A stretch of 64,000 nucleotides of DNA from Micromonospora sp. CP22 (GTDB lineage Bacteria; Actinomycetota; Actinomycetes; Mycobacteriales; Micromonosporaceae), in contig NZ_VCJO01000018.1 of NCBI RefSeq assembly GCF_009712475.1, positions 21,541-85,540 on the forward strand. The letters run 5' to 3'. Below the pieces are notes generated by a model. It saw only the letters and a program-made list of their open reading frames with translations, was not told the origin of the DNA and ran no database searches. This document shows positions 8,674 to 17,419 of the stretch, in pieces. The position numbers were made by a program, and so were the translations under genes. The stretch's first letter is position 1; each line of letters opens with the position of its first letter.

Positions 8674-9264
8674 TCAGAGTTCTCCGGCGATCGCCTTGGC
8701 GCTCTCCACGTCGGGCCCGGGCAGGGGCACGAAGATGGTGCGCCGGTAGTACTCCAGCTCGCGAATGCTCTCCCGGATGTCGGCCAGGGCCCGGTGTGCC
8801 AGGCCCTTCTGCGGCTGGCCGAAGTACACGCGGGGGTACCAGCGGCGGCACAGCTCCTTGATCGAGGAGACGTCGATCATGCGGTAGTGCAGGTGGGCGT
8901 CGAGGCGGGGCATGTCCCGGGCGATGAAGCCACGGTCGGTGGCGATCGAGTTGCCGCAGAGCGGGGCGGTACGCGGGTCCTTGACGTGGCGGGTGACGTA
9001 TTCGAGCACCCGCTCCTCGGCCTCGGCGAGGGTGACCGTGGAGCGGCGTACCTCTTCTGTCAGTCCCGACTTGCCGTGCATCGTCCGCACGATCTCGGGC
9101 ATCGCGTCGAGCGCGGCGTCGTCGGCGTGGATCACCACGTCGACACCGTCGCCGAGCACGTTGAGATCGGGATCGGTGACCAGTGCGGCGACCTCGATCA
9201 GCTTGTCGCCCCGAAGGTCGAGCCCGGTCATCTCACAGTCGATCCAGACGAGAAGATCAGCCAT
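8674..9264 (-). CDS. orn: Oligoribonuclease
   Basis: A 196-residue DEDDh 3'-5' exonuclease that degrades di- to pentaribonucleotides at the end of mRNA decay, including the c-di-GMP product pGpG. All three motifs are visible: Exo I DCEMTGLD near the N-terminus, Exo II NSIATDRGF, and Exo III HRALADIRES carrying the catalytic His and Asp. The length matches the family. It is essential or near-essential in many bacteria and acts as a cytoplasmic homodimer. It stands alone, divergent from the GT87 gene and next to tRNA-His. Confidence 0.96.
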   Translation of the reverse strand: MADLLVWIDCEMTGLDLRGDKLIEVAALVTDPDLNVLGDGVDVVIHADDAALDAMPEIVRTMHGKSGLTEEVRRSTVTLAEAEERVLEYVTRHVKDPRTAPLCGNSIATDRGFIARDMPRLDAHLHYRMIDVSSIKELCRRWYPRVYFGQPQKGLAHRALADIRESIRELEYYRRTIFVPLPGPDVESAKAIAGEL

Positions 9265-9337
9265 CGCAACAGCCTACGCGCAGCCCAAGTCTCGTGGCTG
9301 CGCGCCGCCACGGTCACCGAGCGCTAGGGTCTTCCCC

Positions 9338-10639
9338 GTGCCCGCCGAACCTGCCACACCACCCAGCGTCGACCTGGACGATCCGGGTAGCCGTACGGCT
9401 CGTCGGGTCGTGGGAGCGGTGGCGTTGGCGGCGGTCCTTCCGGCCCTCTACCTGCCCGGGACCATTCACAATTTCTTCGACCTGAAGATCTACATGGCCG
9501 CCATGGACTGGTGGGCGGCCGGCAACCCGCTCTACGACTACGCCCAGCCGGACCGGGTGCAAGGCGAGTTGTTCTTCACCTATCCCCCGTTCGCCGCGCT
9601 GCTGCTGTTGCCGTTCTCCTGGTTGAAGCTGGGCGCCACCGTGGCGATCTTCACCGGGCTGACGCTGCTCGGCGTGGTGGTCACCACGAAGTGGCTGCTG
9701 GACCCGGTGATCCGTCGGCACCGCCTGCCGCACCTGTTCACCCTCGTGGTGGGTGTGCTGCTGGTACTCGGCGTGGAGAGCACCCGGGAGACGATCACCT
9801 TCGGGCAGATCAACATGCTGTTGGTGGTGTTGATCCTGGCCGACCTGCTGTTCGCCGTACCCCGGGACAGCCGTTGGGCCGGGGTGGGGATCGGGTTGGC
9901 GGCGGCGCTCAAGCTGTTCCCGGCCATCTTCGTGGTCTACCTGCTGGCCACCCGGCGGTGGCGGGCGGCGGTGGTGGCCGGGGCGACGGCGGCCGGGGCG
10001 ACCCTGTTCGCCGCGGCGGTCGCGCCCGGTGACTCGTGGCGGTTCTGGACGCACGAGTTGTGGGCCACCGATCGGGTCGGCCGCACCGACTACACCGGCA
10101 ACCAGTCGCTGTTCGGGCTGCTGAGCCGACTCACCGCCCCGGAGGAGCCGAGTCGGCTGCTCTGGCTGCTGCTGGTCGCGGTGGTCACCGGGTACGGCCT
10201 GTGGCGGGCGGTCCGGGCGTCGCAGGCCGGGGACGCGCTGACCGGGCTGACCCTGACCGGGCTGGTGGCGGCGTTGATCAGCCCGATCACCTGGACGCAC
10301 CACATCTACTGGTTCATCCCGGCGGTGGTGATCCTGCTGGACGCGGCGTTGGGCACCGACCCACGCACCGTCGCGGGGGCGCGCCGACGCCGCCGGCTGG
10401 TCACCCTCGCCGTCGGCGTCACGGCGATCATCGTGTACGGGGTGGTGTCCTTCTACGACTGGGGCATCAAGCCGTCGCCCACCGACAGCCCGTGGGAGTT
10501 CCTGCTCCGCAACGCGTACGTGTGGCTCTGCCTGGTGTTGCTGGTGGTCCTGCCGGTGCGGGGCCGCGTCCGAGGCACTCCGGCGGCAGCCCACAAAGTC
10601 GGACACACTTCCCGAGACTCCCATTCGACGGTAATCTAG
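9338..10639 (+). CDS. GT87 polyprenol-phosphate-mannose-type mannosyltransferase
   Basis: A 433-residue integral membrane protein with about ten hydrophobic helices, of the GT87 (DUF2029) family. Mycobacterial members such as PimE and Rv2181 use polyprenyl-phosphate mannose to add alpha-1,2-mannose to phosphatidylinositol mannosides or lipomannan outside the membrane. The first extracytoplasmic loop holds the family's DLKIYMAAMDWW motif with the conserved Asp, followed by NPLYDY and TYPPFAALLLLPF. The frame is open back to 8912, but that would run antisense through orn; the GTG at 9338 starts a sensible N-terminus. The substrate is inferred from family only. Confidence 0.85.
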   Translation: MPAEPATPPSVDLDDPGSRTARRVVGAVALAAVLPALYLPGTIHNFFDLKIYMAAMDWWAAGNPLYDYAQPDRVQGELFFTYPPFAALLLLPFSWLKLGATVAIFTGLTLLGVVVTTKWLLDPVIRRHRLPHLFTLVVGVLLVLGVESTRETITFGQINMLLVVLILADLLFAVPRDSRWAGVGIGLAAALKLFPAIFVVYLLATRRWRAAVVAGATAAGATLFAAAVAPGDSWRFWTHELWATDRVGRTDYTGNQSLFGLLSRLTAPEEPSRLLWLLLVAVVTGYGLWRAVRASQAGDALTGLTLTGLVAALISPITWTHHIYWFIPAVVILLDAALGTDPRTVAGARRRRRLVTLAVGVTAIIVYGVVSFYDWGIKPSPTDSPWEFLLRNAYVWLCLVLLVVLPVRGRVRGTPAAAHKVGHTSRDSHSTVI

Positions 10640-10685
10640 CCCCAGGGTTACCAAAAACCCCACGTACACCGATACCCCCGGTGAA

Positions 10686-10722
10686 GGGCGGCCCTCCGCG
10701 TCGGCAGCGCGGAGGGCCGCCC
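10686..10722. terminator. Terminator hairpin between GT87 and the converging membrane protein
   Basis: Fifteen-base perfect arms (GGGCGGCCCTCCGCG and its complement) enclose a seven-base loop 46 bases after the GT87 stop. It can serve both converging genes. Confidence 0.85.
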
Positions 10723-10768
10723 GCACCGTCTCCGCGCCTCAGCCCGCCGCGCTGGCAGGCGCGCCGGG

Positions 10769-11680
10769 TCAGCGGGGTGGGGTCGGAGGGCGTAGCGGGC
10801 GAGGGGCCGTGGGGGTCGGGATCTCGGCGAGGCTGGCCGGGCGGGGGCCGATCGCGGGGCGGTTCGGCGCGGCCGGTGCCGCCACCGAGACGAGTTGACG
10901 CTCGGGAACCCGGCGGGGGCCGGGTGGCGTCGGGGCGCCCAGGCCGGTGAGCGAGCTGACCCCGAGTCGCCCCGCGAGCACCGGCACCTGGTCCGGCTCG
11001 ACCACGAAGACCACCTCGCGGGGGCGGATCGGCCGCAGCAGCACCAGCGCGGCGAGGACGACCAGCAGCGTGCCACCGGTGAGCGAGCCCCAGGTGGCCG
11101 GGGCGATCCAGCCGGCACGGAGTTCCGCGCGCAGGTCGAGGGTGACTCCGGCCGCGCCGTCGGGCCGCATCAGCACCAGGCTCAGCCGCTGCCCGGCCAA
11201 CTCGTCGGGGCTCCACTCGATCACCCCGTACCCGGCGCGTACCCAGAAGGTCTGCGCGACCGGCGCGGCCGGGACGCTCGGCGGTGTCCCGTCGGCCGGG
11301 GTGACCTGCTCCAGCCGGACCGGCAGCGGGCCCCGGGCCAGCGACACCCGCAGCACCGCCGCGTGCGGCGCGCCGGTCAGCCACTGCTGCGCCTCCTCCG
11401 CCGGGGCCAGCCCGACGAAGGCCGGTCCGTCGGGCGTCCGGGCGTCCAGCCGCAGCCGGGCCTGCCCGCCCCGGGCGAACGGCACCTCCTGTCGTACCAG
11501 GGTGTCGAGGTCACCCACCACCACCGCGTGGCCCGGTGTCTGCACCGTCTCGAAGCGGGCGGTGAACGCGCCGCCGGGGTCGGCGTGACCGGTCAGCAGA
11601 CCGAGCACGGCCGCGCCGAGCAGCGCGCAGGTGCCGACGGTCAGCAGCAGCATTCCGGTCAGCGTCCACACGAAACGCAT
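10769..11680 (-). CDS. Two-helix membrane protein of unknown function
   Basis: A 303-residue protein I do not assign to a family. It has an N-terminal membrane helix (residues 5-30, VWTLTGMLLLTVGTCALLGA), an extracytoplasmic region of about 155 residues rich in beta-strand-like sequence (FETVQTPGHAVVVGDLDTLV, YGVIEWSPDELAGQ), a second helix near residues 197-215, and a Pro/Ala/Arg-rich cytoplasmic tail of about 80 residues. ATG at 11680 begins a typical inner-membrane leader. It is separated from the copper genes by 140 bases and ends against the GT87 terminator. The frame with its hydrophobic pattern and codon use is convincing; the role is not. Confidence 0.75.
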   Translation of the reverse strand: MRFVWTLTGMLLLTVGTCALLGAAVLGLLTGHADPGGAFTARFETVQTPGHAVVVGDLDTLVRQEVPFARGGQARLRLDARTPDGPAFVGLAPAEEAQQWLTGAPHAAVLRVSLARGPLPVRLEQVTPADGTPPSVPAAPVAQTFWVRAGYGVIEWSPDELAGQRLSLVLMRPDGAAGVTLDLRAELRAGWIAPATWGSLTGGTLLVVLAALVLLRPIRPREVVFVVEPDQVPVLAGRLGVSSLTGLGAPTPPGPRRVPERQLVSVAAPAAPNRPAIGPRPASLAEIPTPTAPRPLRPPTPPR

Positions 11681-11820
11681 GCGCCCTGTTCCCCTCTGTA
11701 GCCAGATACCCGGCCGACCTTACCCACGCCGACCTGCTGATCAGCGGATATCCACGGCAGCGGCCCAGAAAGCGGGCAGGCCCGCCGGGATCACCCGACG
11801 GGCCTGCGGGGCGATGACGC

Positions 11821-12576
11821 TCAGGAGGTCGCCGCCGGGTCGCTCGTGGCCGCACCGCCGGCGCGGCGGGTACGGGCGAAGGCCAGCCCGCCGAGCACCA
11901 GCCCACCGAGTCCGGCGATCAACCCGGCGATGCCGAGGCCGACGGCCAGGCCGTTGCCGTCGGCGTCACCGTCGTCGGAGGCCGCCTCGCCGGACTGGCC
12001 GGTCGGCTCCTCCGTCGGCGTGTCGGAGGCTGCGGTGAGGGTGAGCACCGGCGCCGGTGCGGCCGGCTCCTCGCCGCCGGACTGCGGCTCGTCGATCCAG
12101 CGGACCACCTCACCGTCGGAGTAGGTCTGCAACGACTTGAAGACCATCTGGTCGACCTCGGGCAGCGGGCCCAGGGAGACCGGGAACTCCTGGAAGGTGC
12201 CGGGGGCGATGGCCGCTCCCTCGTCGGCGGTCCAGGTGATCTTCGATACCACCTCGGTGATCTCGCTGCCGTGCACCTGCACCGGCGGGTCGACCTGTCG
12301 CTTCTCCACGTTCACCGTCCAGCCGGGCACCGGCATGGTCGACACCGAGCCGACCGGTGCGTTCTCCGGCAGGAAGACCTCCAGCTTGGTGGTCGACGCG
12401 GTGTCGCTCTCGTTCGGTACCCGGAAGGCGAACCGTCCGTAGCCGCCCTGTTGCGCCTCCCTCGGGTTGACCGTGACGTGTGCCGAGGCCGGGGCCACGA
12501 AGCCGAACACGGCGGTGGCGACGGCGCCGAGCGTCAGGGCGGCGGCGGTGGCTACGAAACGCCGGTGACGGAGCAT
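11821..12576 (-). CDS. YcnI-like copper-associated protein (DUF1775)
   Basis: A 251-residue exported protein of the YcnI/DUF1775 family. It has a signal peptide ending in ASAHVTVNP, so the mature protein begins with His, which in YcnI homologues ligates copper together with a Trp. The beta-sandwich domain follows (FRVPNESDTASTTKLEVFLP, VPGWTV), then an acidic spacer and a C-terminal membrane helix (residues 210-235). ATG at 12576 has an AAAGG site; the frame continues upstream to 13413 only as a shadow of copCD. It lies 14 bases behind CopCD, the same pairing as ycnJ-ycnI of Bacillus, so it probably delivers or buffers periplasmic copper for the CopD channel. Confidence 0.88.
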   Translation of the reverse strand: MLRHRRFVATAAALTLGAVATAVFGFVAPASAHVTVNPREAQQGGYGRFAFRVPNESDTASTTKLEVFLPENAPVGSVSTMPVPGWTVNVEKRQVDPPVQVHGSEITEVVSKITWTADEGAAIAPGTFQEFPVSLGPLPEVDQMVFKSLQTYSDGEVVRWIDEPQSGGEEPAAPAPVLTLTAASDTPTEEPTGQSGEAASDDGDADGNGLAVGLGIAGLIAGLGGLVLGGLAFARTRRAGGAATSDPAATS

Positions 12577-12590
12577 CGATGGAACCTTTC

Positions 12591-14246
12591 TTATCGGATG
12601 GGCACGGTGGCGGTCACCGTGGCCTGGTCGATCTCGGTGGTACGTGCGGTGACCCGCAGTTCCCACTCCCCCGCTGCGGGCAGACTGATCTCTCCGGTGG
12701 CGTGGTTGTCGGTGAGCGGCAGCAGCGGCACCTGGATGGGCTCGATCCCGGCCGCCGGCAGGGCCACGGTGACCTGCCACTCGACGACCGGCTGCGGCTG
12801 GTTGTCCAGCGTGTACGCGTACAGGTGCACCGAGTTGTTGCCCCGGCGTGCCGGTGACACCTCGATCTGCATGGAGTAGAGCGAGCTGGTCGCCGTGGTG
12901 CTGAAGTAACCGCTGTCGGTGGCGGCCACGTCGGTGGCCACGCTTCGGGCGGGAGTCGTCTGGACCAGGGTCGCCGACACGCCCAGCACGATCGCGGTGA
13001 TCGCCAGCTCGGCCCAGATCGCCCGGCGTACCGGGGCCGGTCGGCTGGCCGCGACGCGGGTGCGTACCAGGTGGCGAGAGTAGGCGGCAACCCCGATGAC
13101 CAGCGCGAAGAGACCGATCTTGGCCAGGACCAGCCGCCCGTACGTGGTGTTCACCAGCGCCGCCGGGGTGGCCACCTCGATCAGCGCCTGGACGGTGCCG
13201 GCAAGCAGCAGCGCGGAGACGGCCAGGGCCGCCCACCGTGACCAGATCGGCAGGATCGCCCCGAGTTCCCGCTCGTCGGCCCGGCGCAGCAGGAACACCG
13301 CGAGCATCATCAACCCACCCAGCCAGACGGCCATGCCGCCCAGGTGCACCGTGTCGACCAGCACCGACACCGCCGGGGCGGGCGAGGCGGCCGGATGCCC
13401 GGACAACGGCCACGTGACCAGCGCTCCGGCGGCGAGGACACCGAGGATCACCAGATCCGTCCGGCCGACCGGCCCGGCCAGCAGCGGCCGGAGCAGCAAC
13501 GCCGTCGCGGCCAGCAGACCGAGACGGACCAGGTGGGCGGCGCCGAAGGCGCTGCCGAGCACCAGGCCCAACCCTTCGCCGGTGATGTCGAACAGTCCGC
13601 CACCGTTGGTGTAGGGCACCTGGAGCAGCAGTGCCGCGACCGTGGCCAGCGTCACCAGCCCGAGGCCGGTCCAGGCCAGCCGGGCCGGTCCACGCCGGGA
13701 CAGCCGGCGCGGCCAGAGCAGCGCGAGCACCAGCGCGGACCCGATGACCAGCAGCAGCCCCGCGTAGCCGACGAACTTGGCGACCTTGACCGCGGCGCCG
13801 ACCACCGGGTTGGCCTTCCCGTCGTCACCGCTGTCCACCGGGGGCTCGGAGGGTGCGCCCACCGAGTAGGTGAACGCGCCGGAGACCGGGTGGCTGTCTG
13901 CGGAGATCACCCGATAGGTGACCAGGTAGGTGCCGTTGCCACGGTCGGTGTCGACCGGGATGTTGACCACGCTGCCGGCGAAGGTGGGCTCACCCCGGTC
14001 CGCCCGAGACCCGTCCGGCGCGATCACCCGGATCCGGTCCGGCACCTTGCGTACCGCCTCGCTGAAGGTGAGCACCACCTCGGCGGGCGGGGCGGGCACC
14101 ACGGCTGAGGCGGCCGGGCTGCTGCTGGAGAGCACGGCGTGGGCGCTGGCCGAGGTGGCGGGGACGAGCAGCAGGGCCACGACGGTGACCAACAGGCCGG
14201 CGGTCGCGGCCAGCCGGGCGAAACGGCGGCGATGGACGGCAGTCAT
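12591..14246 (-). CDS. CopC-CopD fusion copper transport protein
   Basis: A 551-residue copper importer. The signal peptide ends at ASAHAVLSSS, leaving the N-terminal His1 used by CopC domains to bind Cu(II). The CopC domain occupies about residues 33-130 and ends with DSHPVSGAFTYSVG, containing the second His ligand. A linker leads into the CopD membrane domain of about eight helices, followed by a C-terminal extracytoplasmic region of about 120 residues with a YtkA-like appearance. ATG 14246 was chosen over ATG 14255 because it starts the cleaner signal. It is the first gene of the CopCD-YcnI operon and diverges from a sigma-factor operon. Confidence 0.9.
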   Translation of the reverse strand: MTAVHRRRFARLAATAGLLVTVVALLLVPATSASAHAVLSSSSPAASAVVPAPPAEVVLTFSEAVRKVPDRIRVIAPDGSRADRGEPTFAGSVVNIPVDTDRGNGTYLVTYRVISADSHPVSGAFTYSVGAPSEPPVDSGDDGKANPVVGAAVKVAKFVGYAGLLLVIGSALVLALLWPRRLSRRGPARLAWTGLGLVTLATVAALLLQVPYTNGGGLFDITGEGLGLVLGSAFGAAHLVRLGLLAATALLLRPLLAGPVGRTDLVILGVLAAGALVTWPLSGHPAASPAPAVSVLVDTVHLGGMAVWLGGLMMLAVFLLRRADERELGAILPIWSRWAALAVSALLLAGTVQALIEVATPAALVNTTYGRLVLAKIGLFALVIGVAAYSRHLVRTRVAASRPAPVRRAIWAELAITAIVLGVSATLVQTTPARSVATDVAATDSGYFSTTATSSLYSMQIEVSPARRGNNSVHLYAYTLDNQPQPVVEWQVTVALPAAGIEPIQVPLLPLTDNHATGEISLPAAGEWELRVTARTTEIDQATVTATVPIR

Positions 14247-14461
14247 GACGCCCATGGTCGCCGACGACACCCGCCCAAGGCGAGTCACATGCATCGATTG
14301 ACGGCGATTGCCCATGATCGAGCGCGAGCGCGCGAACACCGGGCCGGGAGTCATGAGCAGATAGTCGGCCGGCAGCACGGAAAAGTTCCCGGAGTGGTGC
14401 ACCCCATTGAAGGGTCGAAGGACCCTGCTGCTCACCGTGCCGCCGCGTAACCTCAGTTGTC

Positions 14462-15112
14462 GTGATCCCCGCCCCGCGCAACACCTCCGCCGCCGCCGAG
14501 ACCGTCGGCGCGGACCGTGCCGACGGTCGCCACCGGGGGCCGCGACAGGGGGAGCCGGGACGGACGACTCCGGCGGAGCCGACCGTCGACCCGGCCACCC
14601 GGTGGGCGCTGGCCGCTCGGGATGGCGACCCGGCCGCCCAGGCCGCCTTCGTGCGCGCCACCCAGGCCGAGGTGTGGCGCTTCGCCGCAGCGCTGATCGA
14701 TCCGGACAGCGCCGACGATCTCACCCAGGAGACCTACCTGCGGGCGTTCCGCGCGCTGCCCGGCTTCGCCGGCCGGTCCAGCGCGCGCACCTGGCTGCTC
14801 GGCATCGCCCGGCGGGCCTGCGCCGACCACCTCCGCACCGTGGTACGACGCCGACGACTCGACCAACGGCTCAGCGCGCACGCACACACCGACGTGCCGC
14901 ACCCCGACCCGGCCGGTCAGCTCGGCGCCACCGACCTGGTCCGCCGGTTGACCGCCGAGCGGCGCGCGGCGTTCGTGCTGACCCAGTTGCTCGGCCTGTC
15001 GTACGCCGAGGCCGCCGTGGTGGAGGGGGTGCCGGTCGGCACGATCCGTTCCCGGGTGGCTCGGGCTCGGGCCGAACTCGTCGACGCGGTCGGTGAGGCG
15101 TTGGCCGGATGA
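14462..15112 (+). CDS. sigC: ECF RNA polymerase sigma factor, SigC-like
   Basis: A 216-residue ECF sigma factor. Region 2 is at residues 57-120 (ATQAEVWRFAAALIDPDSAD, then DLTQETYLRAF and SSARTWLLGIARR) and region 4 at 160-210 (LTQLLGLSYAEAAVVEGVPV, then GTIRSRVARARAEL). These blocks are very close to M. tuberculosis SigC as I remember it. SigC has no dedicated anti-sigma factor in mycobacteria and has been tied to copper acquisition there. The first 40 residues are a poorly conserved extension. The stop overlaps the next ATG, so it is co-translated with MauE and the DsbA-like protein and diverges from CopCD-YcnI, which fits copper control. The link is inference from context. Confidence 0.88.
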   Translation: MIPAPRNTSAAAETVGADRADGRHRGPRQGEPGRTTPAEPTVDPATRWALAARDGDPAAQAAFVRATQAEVWRFAAALIDPDSADDLTQETYLRAFRALPGFAGRSSARTWLLGIARRACADHLRTVVRRRRLDQRLSAHAHTDVPHPDPAGQLGATDLVRRLTAERRAAFVLTQLLGLSYAEAAVVEGVPVGTIRSRVARARAELVDAVGEALAG

Positions 15113-15606
15113 ACAGCAACCCGCGCGCCTGGCGTCCCTGGCTCGGTCTCGCCGTCCGGCTCGGGTTGGCCGCCGTCTGGCTCTGGGCCGGCTGGTCGAA
15201 GGTCGGTGACCTGGCCGCCTCCGGTCGGGCGGTGAACGCCTACCAGATCCTGCCGTACGACGTGGCGATGGCGGTCGGCGCGGCGCTGCCCTTCGTCGAG
15301 TTGGCGCTGGGCGTGCTGCTGGTGCTCGGACTGGCGACCCGGTTGGTCGCCGGAGTCTCCGCGGCGCTGCTGCTGGTCTTCATCGCCGGCATCGCCTCGG
15401 CCTGGTCGCGGGGGCTGGCCATCGACTGCGGCTGTTTCGGGGTGGGTGGCGAACTGCCGGCCGGAGAGACCCCCAGCTACCTCCCGGAGATCCTCCGGGA
15501 CATCGGCTTCCTGGCATTGGCCGGGTTCCTGCTGATCTGGCCCCGCACCGCCGTCTCCGTTGACGGCGCGCTGACGGGCGAACCGGTGGAGGACGAGGAT
15601 GAGTAG
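15109..15606 (+). CDS. MauE/DoxX-type membrane redox protein
   Basis: A 165-residue integral membrane protein with four predicted helices of the MauE type. The Cys pair in IDCGCFGVGG, between helices 3 and 4, is typical of MauE-like thiol relays that supply or accept electrons for periplasmic thioredoxin-fold partners. It starts four bases inside the sigma-factor gene and overlaps the downstream DsbA-like gene by eight bases, so the three are translationally coupled. It probably cycles the partner's disulfide, comparable to VKOR or DsbB. An acidic C-terminal tail follows the last helix. Confidence 0.85.
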   Translation: MNSNPRAWRPWLGLAVRLGLAAVWLWAGWSKVGDLAASGRAVNAYQILPYDVAMAVGAALPFVELALGVLLVLGLATRLVAGVSAALLLVFIAGIASAWSRGLAIDCGCFGVGGELPAGETPSYLPEILRDIGFLALAGFLLIWPRTAVSVDGALTGEPVEDEDE

Positions 15607-16315
15607 TCGCAAGGGACGCAAGGACGCGGCCCGGGTGGTCAGGGAACAGCTGGCCCGGGAGCGACGCCGCAAGCGAACTCTGTGGATCTCGGTGGGCGCG
15701 GTGCTGGTGCTGGTCATCGCCGGTCTGATCGGCTGGAGCGTCTGGTCGAGCCAGAAGTCCGGCGACTTCACCGCCCCGCCGGGCGCCAACGACTCGGGCA
15801 CCGGCATCGTGGTCGGTTCCGGGCCGGTGACCGTCGACATCTACGAGGACTACCTCTGCCCGGCCTGCAAGCAGTTCGAGCAGACCAGCGGCGCCACCAT
15901 CGAGCAACTCGTCAACGACGGCAAGGTCCGCGTGGTGTACCACCCGGTGGCCTACCTCAACCGCTACTCCAGCACCGAGTACTCGACGCGGTCGTCGGCG
16001 GCGTCCGGCTGCGCCGCCGAGGGCGGCAAATTCACCGAGTTCGGCAAGGCGCTGTTCGAGCGGCAACCACCGGAGGGCGGTGCCGGACTCAGCAACGACG
16101 AGCTGATCGACATCGGTGCCGAGGTCGGGCTGGACCGCGACGCGTTCGGCAGCTGCGTCCGCGAGGGACGGTACCGGTCGTGGACCGCGCACGTCACCGA
16201 CGAGGCGAGCCGCGCCCGCATCACCGGCACGCCGAGCATCCTGGTCGACGGGGAGCCGGTGCGGGACTGGACGCCGGAGAACATCACCGCGGCGGTGGAG
16301 GCGGCCGGCAGGTGA
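15599..16315 (+). CDS. Membrane-anchored DsbA-like thioredoxin-fold protein
   Basis: A 238-residue extracytoplasmic thiol oxidoreductase. A basic N-terminus and a membrane helix at residues 29-48 are followed by a thioredoxin-fold domain with active site Cys87-Pro-Ala-Cys90 (EDYLCPAC) and the cis-Pro segment TGTPSILVDGEPV, matching the Thioredoxin_4/DsbA group. A helical insertion contains further Cys residues. It overlaps both neighbours (MauE-like before, membrane protein after), and the MauE-like protein is the likely redox partner. In this copper-linked setting it may metallate or protect copper proteins such as cytochrome oxidase subunits; that is inference. Confidence 0.88.
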   Translation: MSSRKGRKDAARVVREQLARERRRKRTLWISVGAVLVLVIAGLIGWSVWSSQKSGDFTAPPGANDSGTGIVVGSGPVTVDIYEDYLCPACKQFEQTSGATIEQLVNDGKVRVVYHPVAYLNRYSSTEYSTRSSAASGCAAEGGKFTEFGKALFERQPPEGGAGLSNDELIDIGAEVGLDRDAFGSCVREGRYRSWTAHVTDEASRARITGTPSILVDGEPVRDWTPENITAAVEAAGR

Positions 16316-17382
16316 CACCGCTCGCCCGGGCCGGGCTGCTGCTCACCGGCACGATCACGGCGATCCTCGCGACCGCCGCCCCCGCCCTCGCCCACGGCGC
16401 GGACGCGCCGAACGGCACGGACTACCGGGTGTCCGTCACCGGGGTCACCCCTGACGGCACCGACCTGCGGGTACGGGTGATCGAGGCGGGCGCCCGGCTG
16501 GAACTGACCAACACCGGTGACACGCCCGTAGAGGTGATCGGCTACTCGGGTGAGCCGTACCTGCGGGTGGGACCGGACGGGGTCTACGAGAACACCCGTT
16601 CACCGGCGACGTACCTCAACCGCACGATCGTCGGAGACACCGCCCTGCCGGCCGAGGTCGATCCCGCCGCCGAGCCGCGATGGCGGCGGGTGGACAGCGG
16701 GACGACGGCACGTTGGCACGACCAGCGGGCGCTGTGGCGCGAGGCACAACCGCCCGCCCAGGTCCGTGCCGCCCCCGACCGCGAGCACCGGGTACGCGAC
16801 TGGGTGGTGCCGCTCCGCCATGCGGACGGGCCCTCGGAGATCCGGGGCACCCTCGACTGGGTACCGCCGCCGGACGCGTACACCTGGTGGGTGGGTGCCG
16901 TCGTCGGGGCGCTGGCGGTCGGTGCGCTCGGAGTGCTGCCGGCCGCCTCCGCCCCCGGTCGGCGGGCGCTGGCCGCCATCGGCGGGGTGCTCGCCGTCGG
17001 CGGGGTGGCCGCGGTGGCGCTCGCCGTCGGGCGGGCGTTGGACGGCGGGGCCGAGGGGGGCGCGGTTCTGCCGGCGCTGCTGACCGGACCGTTGTGGACT
17101 CTGGTGACCGGCGTCGGCGCGATCGTCGCCGGTGCCCGGGTGGTGGTCGCCGAGCGGTCCCACGCCGACTTCGTCGTGGCGCTCGCCGGTGCCTGCCTGG
17201 CCCTGTTCGCCGGGGTGCCGAACGTCGCCGGGTTCGCCCGTGCGGTGCTTCCGACGCCGTGGCCGCCCACCGTCACCCGGATCCTGGTCGTCCTCGTCGT
17301 GGTGGGCGGGGCCGGGGCACTGGCCGCCGCGTTGCTGCGGCTGCACGCCGCCGGTCGGCGCGCGCCCGCCGGCACCTCCTGA
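16312..17382 (+). CDS. Membrane protein of the SigC operon, signal peptide plus C-terminal helices
   Basis: A 356-residue protein without an assigned name. A signal peptide ending near APALAHGADA is followed by an extracytoplasmic beta-rich domain of about 160 residues (RVSVTGVTPDGTDLRVRVIE, TNTGDTPVEVIGYSGEPYL, YLNRTIV) and then about five membrane helices to the C-terminus. The beta domain begins with a His after the predicted cleavage and holds several scattered His residues, which would suit copper handling. GTG at 16312 overlaps the preceding stop in a GTGA arrangement; the frame's extension to 15682 is a shadow. It closes the four-gene sigma-factor operon. Confidence 0.8.
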   Translation: MTPLARAGLLLTGTITAILATAAPALAHGADAPNGTDYRVSVTGVTPDGTDLRVRVIEAGARLELTNTGDTPVEVIGYSGEPYLRVGPDGVYENTRSPATYLNRTIVGDTALPAEVDPAAEPRWRRVDSGTTARWHDQRALWREAQPPAQVRAAPDREHRVRDWVVPLRHADGPSEIRGTLDWVPPPDAYTWWVGAVVGALAVGALGVLPAASAPGRRALAAIGGVLAVGGVAAVALAVGRALDGGAEGGAVLPALLTGPLWTLVTGVGAIVAGARVVVAERSHADFVVALAGACLALFAGVPNVAGFARAVLPTPWPPTVTRILVVLVVVGGAGALAAALLRLHAAGRRAPAGTS

Positions 17383-17419
17383 GCGACGACCGCTACCGAT
17401 CCGCGCCGTCGGTGGGGGG

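Noticed and set aside
8912..9337. N-terminal extension of the GT87 frame
   Set aside because: It runs antisense through orn, lacks membrane-protein character, and the GTG at 9338 starts the recognisable protein.
9314..10726. 470-residue minus-strand frame opposite GT87
   Set aside because: Gln/His/Arg-rich shadow of the GT87 codons, no recognisable domain and no ribosome site.
12577..13413. Fusion of the YcnI-like protein to a 280-residue N-terminal part
   Set aside because: The extra part is the antisense-frame shadow of copCD on the same strand; the YcnI-like protein has its own signal peptide and ribosome site at 12576.
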